Below, piece after piece: positions 53,555 through 61,632 of a stretch of DNA of 64,000 nt (positions within the stretch are counted from its first letter, which is position 1; every line of letters begins with the position of its first letter). The notes beneath the pieces were generated by a model, which made no database searches, was not told the DNA's origin, and worked only from the letters and a program-made list of their open reading frames with translations. The position numbers and the translations under genes were made by a program. Where the stretch lies: NCBI GenBank assembly GCA_964371945.1, contig CAYJPA010000009.1, forward strand, positions 1-64,000, given 5' to 3'. The stretch comes from CAYJPA01 sp964371945 (GTDB lineage: Bacteria > Chloroflexota > Chloroflexia > Thermomicrobiales > UBA6265).

Positions 53555-54301
53555 CTAGATTTGCGGTTCCCATGGAGTCCAGGGGGCTGCCGCGACCAAC
53601 CGGGTGAAGAACTGTTGATAAATCCCGAGTACCATGAGCAGCCCGATTGCCAGCATAACCGCGCCGCTGCCGCTTTTGATTGCTTCCAGGTGCGGACTGA
53701 GGCTCTTGAGGATACCAGACGCTCCTCCGAAGAACGCCACCATCAAGAATGGAATGGCCAGGCCGGCCGAATAAACGGCAAGCAAAAACGCCGATTGCGT
53801 CACGCTGGCCTCCCCGGCCGCCATGGTCAGGATCGCTCCCAGAATCGGACCCGCGCAAGGCGACCAGCCCGCGGCGAAGGTTACCCCGACGACAAAGGAT
53901 GTAAGCAGCTTGCCATTCGAAGTCGTGGCAATCTGCAATCGACGTTCTTGGTTCAATCCGGGGATTCGGATGAGCCCGATTTGGTGAAGCCCAAACAGTG
54001 CAATCATGACGCCGCCGGCGCGGACGAGCAGGGTTCGATTCGACGAAACGACGGAAGCGGCGGAAACAAGACTTCCGGCTGCGCCAAATGCCACTCCAAT
54101 CAACACAAAGACCACGGAGAAACCAGCGACGTAGGCAGACGCCTGGACCAGAAGCTGCTGGCGCCGTGTGGTCAAATCGCCAGGATCGGCGGTTCCCGCC
54201 AGATGGGCCAAATACAGTGGCAGCAAGGGGAGCACACACGGCGAGGTAATCGAAAGTGTCCCGGCGACAAAAGCAGCAATGACCGAGACGTCTGGTGTCA
54301 T
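53555..54301 (-). CDS. ccdA: Cytochrome c biogenesis protein CcdA
   Basis: The product is 248 residues with six membrane spans. The two redox-active cysteines lie in the paired proline motifs TSPCVLPLLPLYL near residue 20 and GWSPCAGPILG near 145. CcdA carries electrons from cytosolic thioredoxin to the outer thioredoxin-like protein. It heads the operon ccdA-resB-ccsA-tlpA. The ATG lies six bases after a -10 box, so the mRNA is probably leaderless. Confidence 0.95.
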   Translation of the reverse strand: MTPDVSVIAAFVAGTLSITSPCVLPLLPLYLAHLAGTADPGDLTTRRQQLLVQASAYVAGFSVVFVLIGVAFGAAGSLVSAASVVSSNRTLLVRAGGVMIALFGLHQIGLIRIPGLNQERRLQIATTSNGKLLTSFVVGVTFAAGWSPCAGPILGAILTMAAGEASVTQSAFLLAVYSAGLAIPFLMVAFFGGASGILKSLSPHLEAIKSGSGAVMLAIGLLMVLGIYQQFFTRLVAAAPWTPWEPQI

Positions 54302-54307
54302 GACCGA

Positions 54308-54337
54308 AACCTACCATTGCCTTCAAAACGACGTCAA
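54308..54337 (-). promoter_or_regulatory. Promoter of the cytochrome c maturation operon, predicted leaderless
   Basis: On the minus strand TTGACG (54332-54337) and TAGGTT (54308-54313) are 18 bases apart, and the ccdA ATG follows the -10 box by six bases. No ribosome-binding site fits. Confidence 0.55.
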
Positions 54338-54417
54338 TTCACCACCACGCCGGACGGGTAAGAGTGCCCGACCATCATGGTAAAATTCGACATAATGATG
54401 CGCTGTGAGTCCCCAAC

Positions 54418-55206
54418 ATGACCAACCCCCGCCGCGAGCATGTCTACCGCACCGAAGCGATCGTGATCGGGCGTCTTGACCTTGGCGAGACCGATCGCAT
54501 CCTCACGCTCTATTCACCGCACCACGGAAAATTGAAGGCAGTGGCGAAGGGGATTCGCCGGCCGAAGAGCCGGTTGGCGCCCCACCTGGAGCTGTTGTGC
54601 CAGACTCGGCTCATGCTCGCAAAGGGGCGAGATCTCGATATCGTGACCAGCGCCGAGATGATCGACGGCCACTGGCAATTGCGCACGGATCTCGATGCGT
54701 TCGGGCACGCCTCATATCTTGCTGAATTGCTCAACCAGCTCACCGAGGATCGACAGGAGAATGCCGCCGCATTCGATGTGTTAATGCGCTCTCTGCGACT
54801 GCTCGCCGAAGGGGTAAGCCCGTATTCCGTCACACGGCACTACGAGTTGGCATTGTTGTCGATTCTCGGCTTTCGCCCTCAGCTTTTTCAGTGCGTGCGC
54901 TGCGAAACCGAGATCGCCCCGGGCCAGAACTCGTTCAGCGCACGCCTCGGTGGCATGCTTTGTCCGAACTGCAGATCTGCCGACGCTGGAGCACCTGTGC
55001 TCTCTATCAATGCGCAGAAGTATCTGAGGGTGCTCGATCGGTCGGGCATGGGCGCAACCGTGCGGCTCGAGCTCGATGCCGCGACCGCGGCGGAAATCGA
55101 GCGCGCGCTCTCGGGCTATGCCCGGCATCATGCCGAGCGAGAGGCGCGCAGCCTTGGGGTCATCAAATCAATCCGCGAGTGGAGTCCAGATTACGAGGCG
55201 CGGTAA
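54418..55206 (+). CDS. recO: DNA repair protein RecO
   Basis: The product is 262 residues. RecO anneals single strands and, with RecR, loads RecA. The N-terminal OB fold starts YRTEAIVIGRLDLGETDRILTLYS and has GKLKAVAKGIRRPKSRL. A zinc finger (CVRC and CPNC, near residues 160-190) sits in the C-terminal helical part. The gene ends 15 bases before the convergent AAA ATPase gene. Confidence 0.95.
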   Translation: MTNPRREHVYRTEAIVIGRLDLGETDRILTLYSPHHGKLKAVAKGIRRPKSRLAPHLELLCQTRLMLAKGRDLDIVTSAEMIDGHWQLRTDLDAFGHASYLAELLNQLTEDRQENAAAFDVLMRSLRLLAEGVSPYSVTRHYELALLSILGFRPQLFQCVRCETEIAPGQNSFSARLGGMLCPNCRSADAGAPVLSINAQKYLRVLDRSGMGATVRLELDAATAAEIERALSGYARHHAEREARSLGVIKSIREWSPDYEAR

Positions 55207-55221
55207 CCGCGCCGCATCGAG

Positions 55222-56511
55222 TTACAGATCCACGAAATAGGTTTGACAGGCTTTGTCGAGCAGCGCCGGCGTCAGCGCCGGCGGAATGTTGTGATACCGG
55301 GCGATACCCTGAAGCGTTCGCAGGATATCGCGTGGATGGACCGAGCGCAGTTCTCGCTTCGGCTTCACATAGTATTCGCGCAGCAGATAAACCAGCCCGT
55401 TTTGATCGAACGGGATGTTGAGCGACTCACATTGCCGCCGGAAAATCTCGCGGAATGCCTCGACGGATGGATTGGTGACGTAGAGCTTGTTCTGAATACG
55501 GCGCAGGAACGCTTCGTCGACCAGATCCTTCGGCGCCATGTTGGTTGAGAAGACGATCAGCTGATCGAACGGAATCTCAACTTTTTTGCCGGTATGGAGC
55601 GTCAGGAAGTCGATCCGCTTTTCCAGTGGCACAATCCAGCGGTTGAGGAGTTGCCGCGGCGAAACCTGCTGGCGGCCAAAGTCGTCGATCAGCAGCATTC
55701 CGCCGTTGGCTTTGACCTGGAGCGGCGATTCGTAAATTCTCGCAAATTTGTCATAGACGAGGTCGAGGCCCTCGAGCGTAAGCTCGCCACCGGTGATGAC
55801 CGCCGGTCGTTTGCACATGACGAAGCGCCGGTCGAAGTCCGGGCGGCCAGTCAGCGTAACCGGCTCATGGTTGTGCAAATCGAGTACCTTGATGATCTGT
55901 CCATCGACGGTAAAGGCATACGGAATCAACACGTGCCCGCCTAGCAGCGGGACGATATGCTCCGCGAGCATCGTCTTGCCGTTTCCTGGAGGTCCGAAGA
56001 GGAAGAGCGACCGCCCGGTGTTGACCGCCTGACCCATCGAATCGATGACCGAGTCTTCCAGCACGAGATCCGCCATAGCCTCTCGGACCTCCACTGGTCC
56101 AACGCGGACATCGGAGATCGCTTGCTGCTTGATGACCGCCTTGTATTGGTCGAGGGTGACCGGTGCGGGACCAACATAGGTCGTTCGTTCGAGCGTCTGG
56201 TGGACGCGAACCACGCCTTTCGGCGTAATCGAGTACTGGTAGGCCTGCTCGCCGAAACCGTTGCTGCCGGAAACTTCAATGAGCTCTTCCCGCTTCAACG
56301 CCATGAGCGCTTTGTCGACCACGTTGTAGAACGGAAGGCACATCTCATCCGCGATGGTCTGGGCGGTGATTTGATTATTGAAATAGATGAATTTAAGCGC
56401 TAGATCGGCAATTGCGGCTAGCTCGAGCCCCGTTTGTTCGACCGAGCTTGGCTCACGCGCCGCAACCGCGGCTGCAGGCGACTCAGCACGCTCCATGAGG
56501 CCTGTTGCCAT
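55222..56511 (-). CDS. AAA ATPase with N-terminal winged helix
   Basis: From ATG at 56511 the product is 429 residues; the frame is open for 40 more codons upstream, but AGGAG lies 12 bases before this ATG. Residues 30-110 look like a winged helix (AQTIADEMCLPFYNVVDKALMAL). The ATPase has Walker A LFLFGPPGNGKTMLAEHI, Walker B MLLIDDFGRQQ and a sensor 1-like IVFSTNMAPKDL, resembling MoxR-type proteins. The role is unknown; a chaperone-like or motility-related function is possible. Confidence 0.85.
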   Translation of the reverse strand: MATGLMERAESPAAAVAAREPSSVEQTGLELAAIADLALKFIYFNNQITAQTIADEMCLPFYNVVDKALMALKREELIEVSGSNGFGEQAYQYSITPKGVVRVHQTLERTTYVGPAPVTLDQYKAVIKQQAISDVRVGPVEVREAMADLVLEDSVIDSMGQAVNTGRSLFLFGPPGNGKTMLAEHIVPLLGGHVLIPYAFTVDGQIIKVLDLHNHEPVTLTGRPDFDRRFVMCKRPAVITGGELTLEGLDLVYDKFARIYESPLQVKANGGMLLIDDFGRQQVSPRQLLNRWIVPLEKRIDFLTLHTGKKVEIPFDQLIVFSTNMAPKDLVDEAFLRRIQNKLYVTNPSVEAFREIFRRQCESLNIPFDQNGLVYLLREYYVKPKRELRSVHPRDILRTLQGIARYHNIPPALTPALLDKACQTYFVDL

Positions 56512-56697
56512 CGAAGGTTTCCGCTCCTGATGAAGATCGGGTGATCGAGAACCGACGCCGGGACGGGGCGAGCCGGGTCCAAAGCGACGAACCGTCCCCA
56601 CATCGACGGCGCCGCCTCCCAGTTGAAGCAAGCTTATCCGGCATAATGCGGCGTCTCTATAGGGCCATGGTACCGAACAGAACGGCCGAATCGACGG

Positions 56698-57492
56698 CTA
56701 TTCGGTGACCGGTGGCAGCTTCGATGAGGAAATCGGCTTTCTTGCTTTCGAGGACCTGTTTGCAGCCGTCTTCACGGTGGTTGGTGGAGATTGAGCTGTA
56801 CCTAAATCGGGGCGATTGGATTCCGTTTTGGCAATCGCCTGATTACGACGCCATTGTTCTATGTTCGCGTGGTGCCCGCTCAGCAAAATCTCCGGGACGT
56901 CATGACCGCGAAACTCGACCGGACGCGTGTAGTGTGGATATTCCAACAAACCAGAGTTGAACGACTCGTCGCCAATGGAGGCAGCATCGATGACGCCCGG
57001 CGCTAAACGAGACACCGCATCGATCACGACCATTGCCGGGAGCTCGCCGCCGGTGAGAACGTAGTCCCCGATCGAGAGCTCGTCACAACCGAGAATACGA
57101 CGAACACGATCGTCGACACCCTCGTAATGCCCACAGATCAGCGCAATTCGCCTCTGATGTGAAAGTTCGTGGGCGACTGATTGCGTGAAGCGGATACCAC
57201 TGGCCGCGAGCAGGAAAATCCGCGTTTCCGCGAGGTGAGGGCCAAGGACGGCTTCAACCGCTTCCACAATCGGCGGAGCCTTCATCACCATTCCGGCGCC
57301 ACCGCCATACGGCGTATCGTCGGCAGTCCGATGGCGATCGTGCGTCCAGTCCCTGATGTCATGGATCGCGATTTCGATGAGTTCGCGGTCCTGCGCGCGT
57401 TGAATGATGCTCTCGGAAAGTGGTCCGGTGAACATCGCCGGGAATAGCGTAAAGACATCGAACCGAATGGGCCCGTCCGTTTCCCCGGTCAC
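56698..57492 (-). CDS. trmD: tRNA (guanine(37)-N1)-methyltransferase TrmD
   Basis: The product is 264 residues from GTG. It methylates G37 of tRNA with S-adenosylmethionine and prevents frameshifting. The SPOUT knot is shown by ALICGHYEGVDDRV and SIGDYVLTGGELPAMVVIDAV. FDVFTLFPAMF opens the protein. The last 40 residues are a Ser, Lys and Pro-rich tail. Its start overlaps the stop of the HAD gene (GTGA). The usual partners rpsP, rimM and rplS are absent here. Confidence 0.95.
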   Translation of the reverse strand: MTGETDGPIRFDVFTLFPAMFTGPLSESIIQRAQDRELIEIAIHDIRDWTHDRHRTADDTPYGGGAGMVMKAPPIVEAVEAVLGPHLAETRIFLLAASGIRFTQSVAHELSHQRRIALICGHYEGVDDRVRRILGCDELSIGDYVLTGGELPAMVVIDAVSRLAPGVIDAASIGDESFNSGLLEYPHYTRPVEFRGHDVPEILLSGHHANIEQWRRNQAIAKTESNRPDLGTAQSPPTTVKTAANRSSKARKPISSSKLPPVTE

Positions 57493-58238
57493 GTTGATCG
57501 CTCCAGCAAAGAGAGCAATTGGGGAGCGATGCCGTCAAGCGAATTGACCGTCAAGGTGGGAACAGTCGCCGGCTTCGCGCTGCCGCCGTGATCCAGCCAA
57601 ACCGTGCTCAAACCGGCTCTGGCGGCCCCGTCGACATCGAATCTGGCGGAGTCGCCGATGTGCAGGCTCCGTTTCGGGTCGGCGCCAAGGGCGGCAAGCG
57701 TTTGCCAGTAGAGCTCTGGCCGTGACTTGTAGTAGCCGGCCGCGGCCGAGGTCATGACGATCCTAAACGAGCTCAGCAGCCCGAGCCGATCGAGCGCCCA
57801 CTCCAGAAATGGATGGTGAACGGCACTTGAAATCACTCCAAGTGCAATGCCCCGATCCGCGAGCTCGTGCACCGTCTCGAGTGCCCAGGGAACCGCATGG
57901 ATGCCTCCTAAAGCTGAAGACATTACATCACGCACGCCTCGCTCGATGACACAATCGTCGAGATCGATTCCCGCTTGTGCACAGACGACCGCGACTGATC
58001 GTTCGGCGTTCAGTTCGTGACCGTGCTGAATAATCGAGGTTCTGAGACGGCGATATGCCCGGTCCAGGTCCGCGCCGGCAGCGGGATCAGCAAGCGCGCC
58101 GAGTGTCTGCTCATGCCACGCGAGGAATGCGCTTGGCAGGTGAAACACTTCGAGTTGAAACCATTCGTCGCAATGGACAAGGGTATCGTGAAAATCGAAT
58201 GTGATCGCGCTCCTGTTCATCATTGTAGTTTCGTTCAT
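57489..58238 (-). CDS. HAD-superfamily hydrolase
   Basis: From ATG at 58238 the product is 249 residues; methionines at 58223 and 58220 are alternatives, and none has a strong ribosome-binding site. HAD motif I is TFDFHDTLVHCD, with His instead of the more usual Asp or Gly within it but the nucleophile aspartate kept. Motif II is LGVISSAVHHP, and motif IV is LHIGDSARFDVDGAARAGL. It is probably a phosphatase of unknown substrate. It is coupled to trmD by a four-base overlap. Confidence 0.88.
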   Translation of the reverse strand: MNETTMMNRSAITFDFHDTLVHCDEWFQLEVFHLPSAFLAWHEQTLGALADPAAGADLDRAYRRLRTSIIQHGHELNAERSVAVVCAQAGIDLDDCVIERGVRDVMSSALGGIHAVPWALETVHELADRGIALGVISSAVHHPFLEWALDRLGLLSSFRIVMTSAAAGYYKSRPELYWQTLAALGADPKRSLHIGDSARFDVDGAARAGLSTVWLDHGGSAKPATVPTLTVNSLDGIAPQLLSLLERST

Positions 58239-58281
58239 CGCGCAGCGGCATGCGATGGAAAGGGAATCAGATCGTAAGCGA

Positions 58282-58602
58282 TCACACCCGGGCCGCATCC
58301 GCGCCGAGCAAAGTCAATGCAAGCCGTCGGGCGACGGACAGGGAAGCAAGATTTTCCCACCAGGTACTATAGACCGGAGTGCGGACCGAGGTTCGCACAG
58401 AAGCTGCCCAAACCGCGGTGACGCTCGCGGCAAAACCGTGACCTCGAAACTCTGAGAGCGTTATGACGCCAGCCTCGGCCGCCCCGCCGCCGGTGCGCGA
58501 GCTGTACCAGAGCGGGACTGGAGAGAGGTCAAAGCAAGCAGATGCGAAGACCAAACGCATGTAGGTCAGGAAACTAATCCCCGGTTGCTGGCGAAGTTTC
58601 AA
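58282..58602 (-). pseudogene. C-terminal remnant of a GNAT acetyltransferase gene
   Basis: The open frame gives 106 residues, but only about the last 75 look like a protein family. AAEAGVITLSEFRGHGFA matches the acetyl-CoA-binding motif A of GNAT enzymes, and VYSTWWENLASLSVARRLA matches their C-terminal helix and strand. About 150 residues expected before this are missing; the frame instead runs into the end of the HD-GYP gene. This is therefore read as a truncated gene. Limits are approximate. Confidence 0.65.
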
Positions 58603-59872
58603 AACTGGGCTCGTGAACCGGCGCGGGCTTCAACATTGCGCGCTGGAATGCCTCGACGACCATTGGATCGTACTGGGTGCCGCTGTTCTTCACGATCTCT
58701 TCCATCGCCTCGGGAAATGCGCGCGCCCGGCGATACGGACGGTTCGAGGTCATCGCATCGAACGAATCTGCAACCGCAATGATTCGCGAACCAAGCGGAA
58801 TTTCGTCACCCTTCAGCCCGTCCGGATAGCCCTTGCCGTCCCATCGCTCATGATGATGCCGGACGATTGCGACGCTATGGCGGTAAATACCAAGGTTGCT
58901 CACGATATCGGCGCCGATGACCGGGTGGCGCTGAATCTCGCGCCACTCCTCGTCCGACAACGGTCCATTCTTGAGCAACGCCGTGTCCTGGATGCCGATT
59001 TTGCCGACGTCATGTATTCGGGCAGCTTCAACGGTGATCAGTTTCAATCGTGACGGTACGTGCGGGAGCTCTTCCAGAATCGCCTCGACGTATTCCGTCA
59101 CGCGGGCTGAGTGGTGATGCGTGTAGGCGTCGCGCACCTCGAGCGCATCGGTGAGGCTCGCCATCGTGGCTTGGGTTTCAAGCTCTACTTTTCTCAAATT
59201 GCGGAGCGCGAGATGGGATCCGGCTAACGGTACAGCCAGGATGAGCACACCAAAACCGCTTTCTGCCGCGGTGATTGGAATCAGGCTGCCCAACATTGGC
59301 AAGGAGACGAAGACAAACGTTCCGGAAAAGTTTGCTCGCCACATCCCGACGGGGGTTTCACCGACAACAGGAGCGACAATCACGGAGAGCGTGCCCAGAT
59401 TTGCAACGGTGTAGACGGCAGAGCCAACAATTGTTGCGATCAGTGCCGGCACGCTGTCGATCGGACTGATGGCATTGCCGGCGATCGCCCAATAGACCGA
59501 TCCGGCCAGGAAGGTCGCCAAGCCGAGATTCGCGCCGTTGACAATGAGCTGGATCGGCTTCAGGCGATTGCTTAGGTCGACGACGACATTGGCCGCGATT
59601 ACGATGATTGCGCTCTGTAACGGATCGAGGGTGAACGCGGTGCCGAGTGACAGAATTGCGCCGACCGAGACAGAGAAATGGAAGCTTCGATTGGGGAAAT
59701 CGATTTTGAACCGCTCGGCGATTGCGATCATCGCAAAGAGGATGATCCCTGTTTGCGCATCTGACTTTGACCACGCCAAACCATCGCGCAGATATTCCGC
59801 CATCAGTACGACGGACGTGAGACCGACGAGTACGCCGACGTAAATGCGGGTCCTGAAGGGAATGCCGTTCAT
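58574..59872 (-). CDS. Membrane protein with HD-GYP domain
   Basis: From ATG at 59872 (GGGGA just upstream) the product is 432 residues. Roughly seven membrane spans fill the first 225 residues, an MHYT- or MASE-like sensor part. The HD-GYP domain follows: HHSARVTEYVEAIL, IHDVGKIGI (HD at 287-288) and HHERWDGKGYPDGLKGDEIPLG (GYP at 348-350). Such domains usually hydrolyse cyclic di-GMP to GMP. No GGDEF protein occurs in the window. A TATACT box lies about 90 bases upstream on the minus strand. Confidence 0.93.
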   Translation of the reverse strand: MNGIPFRTRIYVGVLVGLTSVVLMAEYLRDGLAWSKSDAQTGIILFAMIAIAERFKIDFPNRSFHFSVSVGAILSLGTAFTLDPLQSAIIVIAANVVVDLSNRLKPIQLIVNGANLGLATFLAGSVYWAIAGNAISPIDSVPALIATIVGSAVYTVANLGTLSVIVAPVVGETPVGMWRANFSGTFVFVSLPMLGSLIPITAAESGFGVLILAVPLAGSHLALRNLRKVELETQATMASLTDALEVRDAYTHHHSARVTEYVEAILEELPHVPSRLKLITVEAARIHDVGKIGIQDTALLKNGPLSDEEWREIQRHPVIGADIVSNLGIYRHSVAIVRHHHERWDGKGYPDGLKGDEIPLGSRIIAVADSFDAMTSNRPYRRARAFPEAMEEIVKNSGTQYDPMVVEAFQRAMLKPAPVHEPSFETSPATGD

Positions 59873-60468
59873 CCGTTCCCCGTGGATCGAGCGGTCCAAA
59901 ACGACTGCCGGCCGAAGCGAAATGCAAACACTCCCGGCGGTGTCGTGGTACCTCTTGTTCTGCAGTATACCGATCGATATTTCGATAGCTAGCCGTAGCC
60001 AGAGAGGATTGCGGGGGTCTTCGTGGTAACGTTACTTGAGTACCATCAATGCCGGGAATTTTGTCGACTCACAAGAAGAAAGACTCCAAGCGATTCGCCA
60101 ACAAGAGCGGGGACGCTTGAAGCCTTTCGTTGTAGATCTATCGAGCGGAACCTACTGCCACTTGACGTTGTCCCATTTCATCGGGTTGGCTCCTTTCTCA
60201 ACATCGATCCGCGAGCGAACCTTGATACATTCGATTGGCGGTGAGGGGCGCTACCGCCATCCCGGTACCGGCCAGGAGCTACGTACGGGTCTATGACCCT
60301 CCTGTACTATCAGTCTAGCCCGATAGTACTATGTTGTCAAGCCCTGTAACGCAATAGTACTAGTACTTTCAGGTATCGACTAGGACCATTGGCGGGCATA
60401 GAAGACTCATCGTTTCAGATCATCGGAGCAAATTGCAGAAGTTCGAATGTTGGGAGCGGGTTGATTTC
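59873..60468. other. Intergenic stretch between divergent HD-GYP and phosphatase genes
   Basis: About 600 bases hold no convincing gene. The left part includes the leader of the HD-GYP gene. The right part (60303-60372) carries the repeated GTACTA sites described separately. Short frames between 60023 and 60296 lack ribosome-binding sites and recognisable motifs. Confidence 0.6.
60303..60372 (+). promoter_or_regulatory. Cluster of palindromic GTACTA sites around a promoter
   Basis: Three sites occur within 65 bases: GTACTAT at 60304-60310, the perfect palindrome ATAGTACTAT at 60323-60332, and the perfect palindrome AGTACTAGTACT at 60356-60367. A TTGTCA (60334-60339) sits between the last two, with a TACTAG -10-like box 18 bases on, inside the last palindrome. 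A dimeric repressor covering the promoter of the downstream phosphatase gene is inferred; the regulator is not known. Confidence 0.6.
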
Positions 60469-61182
60469 GTGAGCTTGTCGCTCGAGATCGGAATCGCAAA
60501 GGTCAACAAGTACGCGTCGCGCGAAAGCGGAGACACCGCGGAGGTCGTCGAACGACCGGGCGGGGGCTTTTCGATCGTTGTCGTCGACGGCCAGGGCAGC
60601 GGGGGCGGAGCGAAGGCGCTGAGCATGTTGCTCACCGCCAAGGCGGTCATGCTGCTCAAAGAAGGCGTGCGTGATGGCGCGGTCGCCAGAGCCGTTCACG
60701 ACACGTTGTTGACGCATCGGGGGGGAAAGGTCTCCGCGTCGCTTGACATTCTGTCGGCAGACTTGAAGCACCGCGGACTGGTGCTTACCCGAAATGGCTC
60801 CAGCCCAGCTTTTGTCGTTCGCGGCGGGATCGCCACGCGCGTCCCCGCTGAACAGGGACCGATCGGAATCTATCCATTCACCCGGCCGAGCGTCTTGAGC
60901 TTCCCACTCGAAGCCGGACTTCAGGTATGGGTGCTGACCGACGGCGTCATTGCCGCCGGCAAGCGATGGCAAGCTGAGCAGCTTTCATTGGAGTCCCGAA
61001 TCGAAGAGTTCTCGTCGCTGGAACTGTCCGCCATGTGCCAAGCGAAACTGCTCCTGGAGGCCGCGGTCGATTTGGATCGACAGCGCCCCTCGGATGATAT
61101 GACTGTAGCCATATTGCAGATCTCCGAAGGAGTTTGCGAGCCCCAGGTCCGGACGTTGCAGTTGAGCATTCCGATCCCCTGA
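60469..61182 (+). CDS. SpoIIE-like PP2C family serine phosphatase
   Basis: From GTG at 60469 the product is 237 residues, with GGGAG 12 bases upstream; a TTG at 60433 is in frame. The metal-binding motif is IVVVDGQGSGGGAKAL, matching the DGMG motif of SpoIIE and RsbU phosphatases. VWVLTDGVIAAG and RPSDDMTVAIL supply the later metal-binding aspartates. No sensor or membrane part is present. Proteins of this type usually act on anti-sigma antagonists. The gene is followed by a small P-loop gene 33 bases on. Confidence 0.85.
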   Translation: MSLSLEIGIAKVNKYASRESGDTAEVVERPGGGFSIVVVDGQGSGGGAKALSMLLTAKAVMLLKEGVRDGAVARAVHDTLLTHRGGKVSASLDILSADLKHRGLVLTRNGSSPAFVVRGGIATRVPAEQGPIGIYPFTRPSVLSFPLEAGLQVWVLTDGVIAAGKRWQAEQLSLESRIEEFSSLELSAMCQAKLLLEAAVDLDRQRPSDDMTVAILQISEGVCEPQVRTLQLSIPIP

Positions 61183-61215
61183 GCTCGATCTCGTTGCGGT
61201 CGGGAGGAGGCTGAA

Positions 61216-61584
61216 GTGAATCAAGGGCAGCGGATCGTCGTCGTCGGATCTTGTGCGTCAGGAAAATCGACCCTTGTTGCCGCGCTCAGAGCATACGGCT
61301 TCGATGCCTACGCCTGTGCGCAGGAGCATAGTGGGATCAAAACGCTCTGGAGGCATTACAACCCCGATTTGGTCGTTTTGCTCGAAACCGACCTACGAAC
61401 GATTAGATCGAGAAGATCGCCGACCTGGCCGTCAAATCTGTATCGCGTTCAGCGAAGACGTTTGGCCAGCGCCCGTTCCGCGGCGAACGTCATCATCAAT
61501 ACCGCTACGACAGATATTCCGACGTCAGTCGAGCTTGTTGTCGACGAACTGGCGGGTCGAACAAAGCGAGACGAACGGGCTTGA
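61216..61584 (+). CDS. Small P-loop NTPase-like protein
   Basis: The product is 122 residues from GTG with a strong GGGAGGAGG five bases upstream. Walker A is VVVGSCASGKSTLVAALRAYG. A short strand pair follows (DLVVLLETDLRTIRSRR), where the aspartate may help bind magnesium. The second half is arginine-rich and ends in VIINTATTDIPTSVELVVDEL. It resembles a minimal nucleoside-kinase or guanylate-kinase-like fold, with the substrate unknown. It is probably cotranscribed with the phosphatase gene. Confidence 0.75.
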   Translation: MNQGQRIVVVGSCASGKSTLVAALRAYGFDAYACAQEHSGIKTLWRHYNPDLVVLLETDLRTIRSRRSPTWPSNLYRVQRRRLASARSAANVIINTATTDIPTSVELVVDELAGRTKRDERA

Positions 61585-61597
61585 TCGCTTCGCGTGA

Positions 61598-61626
61598 TTG
61601 TCGCGGACGGATCGCCCAACTAGAAT
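61598..61626 (+). promoter_or_regulatory. Promoter of the solute-binding protein gene, predicted leaderless
   Basis: TTGTCG (61598-61603) and TAGAAT (61621-61626) are 17 bases apart. The ATG at 61633 follows the -10 box by six bases, and there is no ribosome-binding site. Confidence 0.65.
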
Positions 61627-61632
61627 CCCTGC

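Noticed and set aside
54374..54417. TAAAAT and CATAAT boxes before recO
   Set aside because: They look like -10 elements, but no -35 box lies at a proper distance, so no promoter is claimed.
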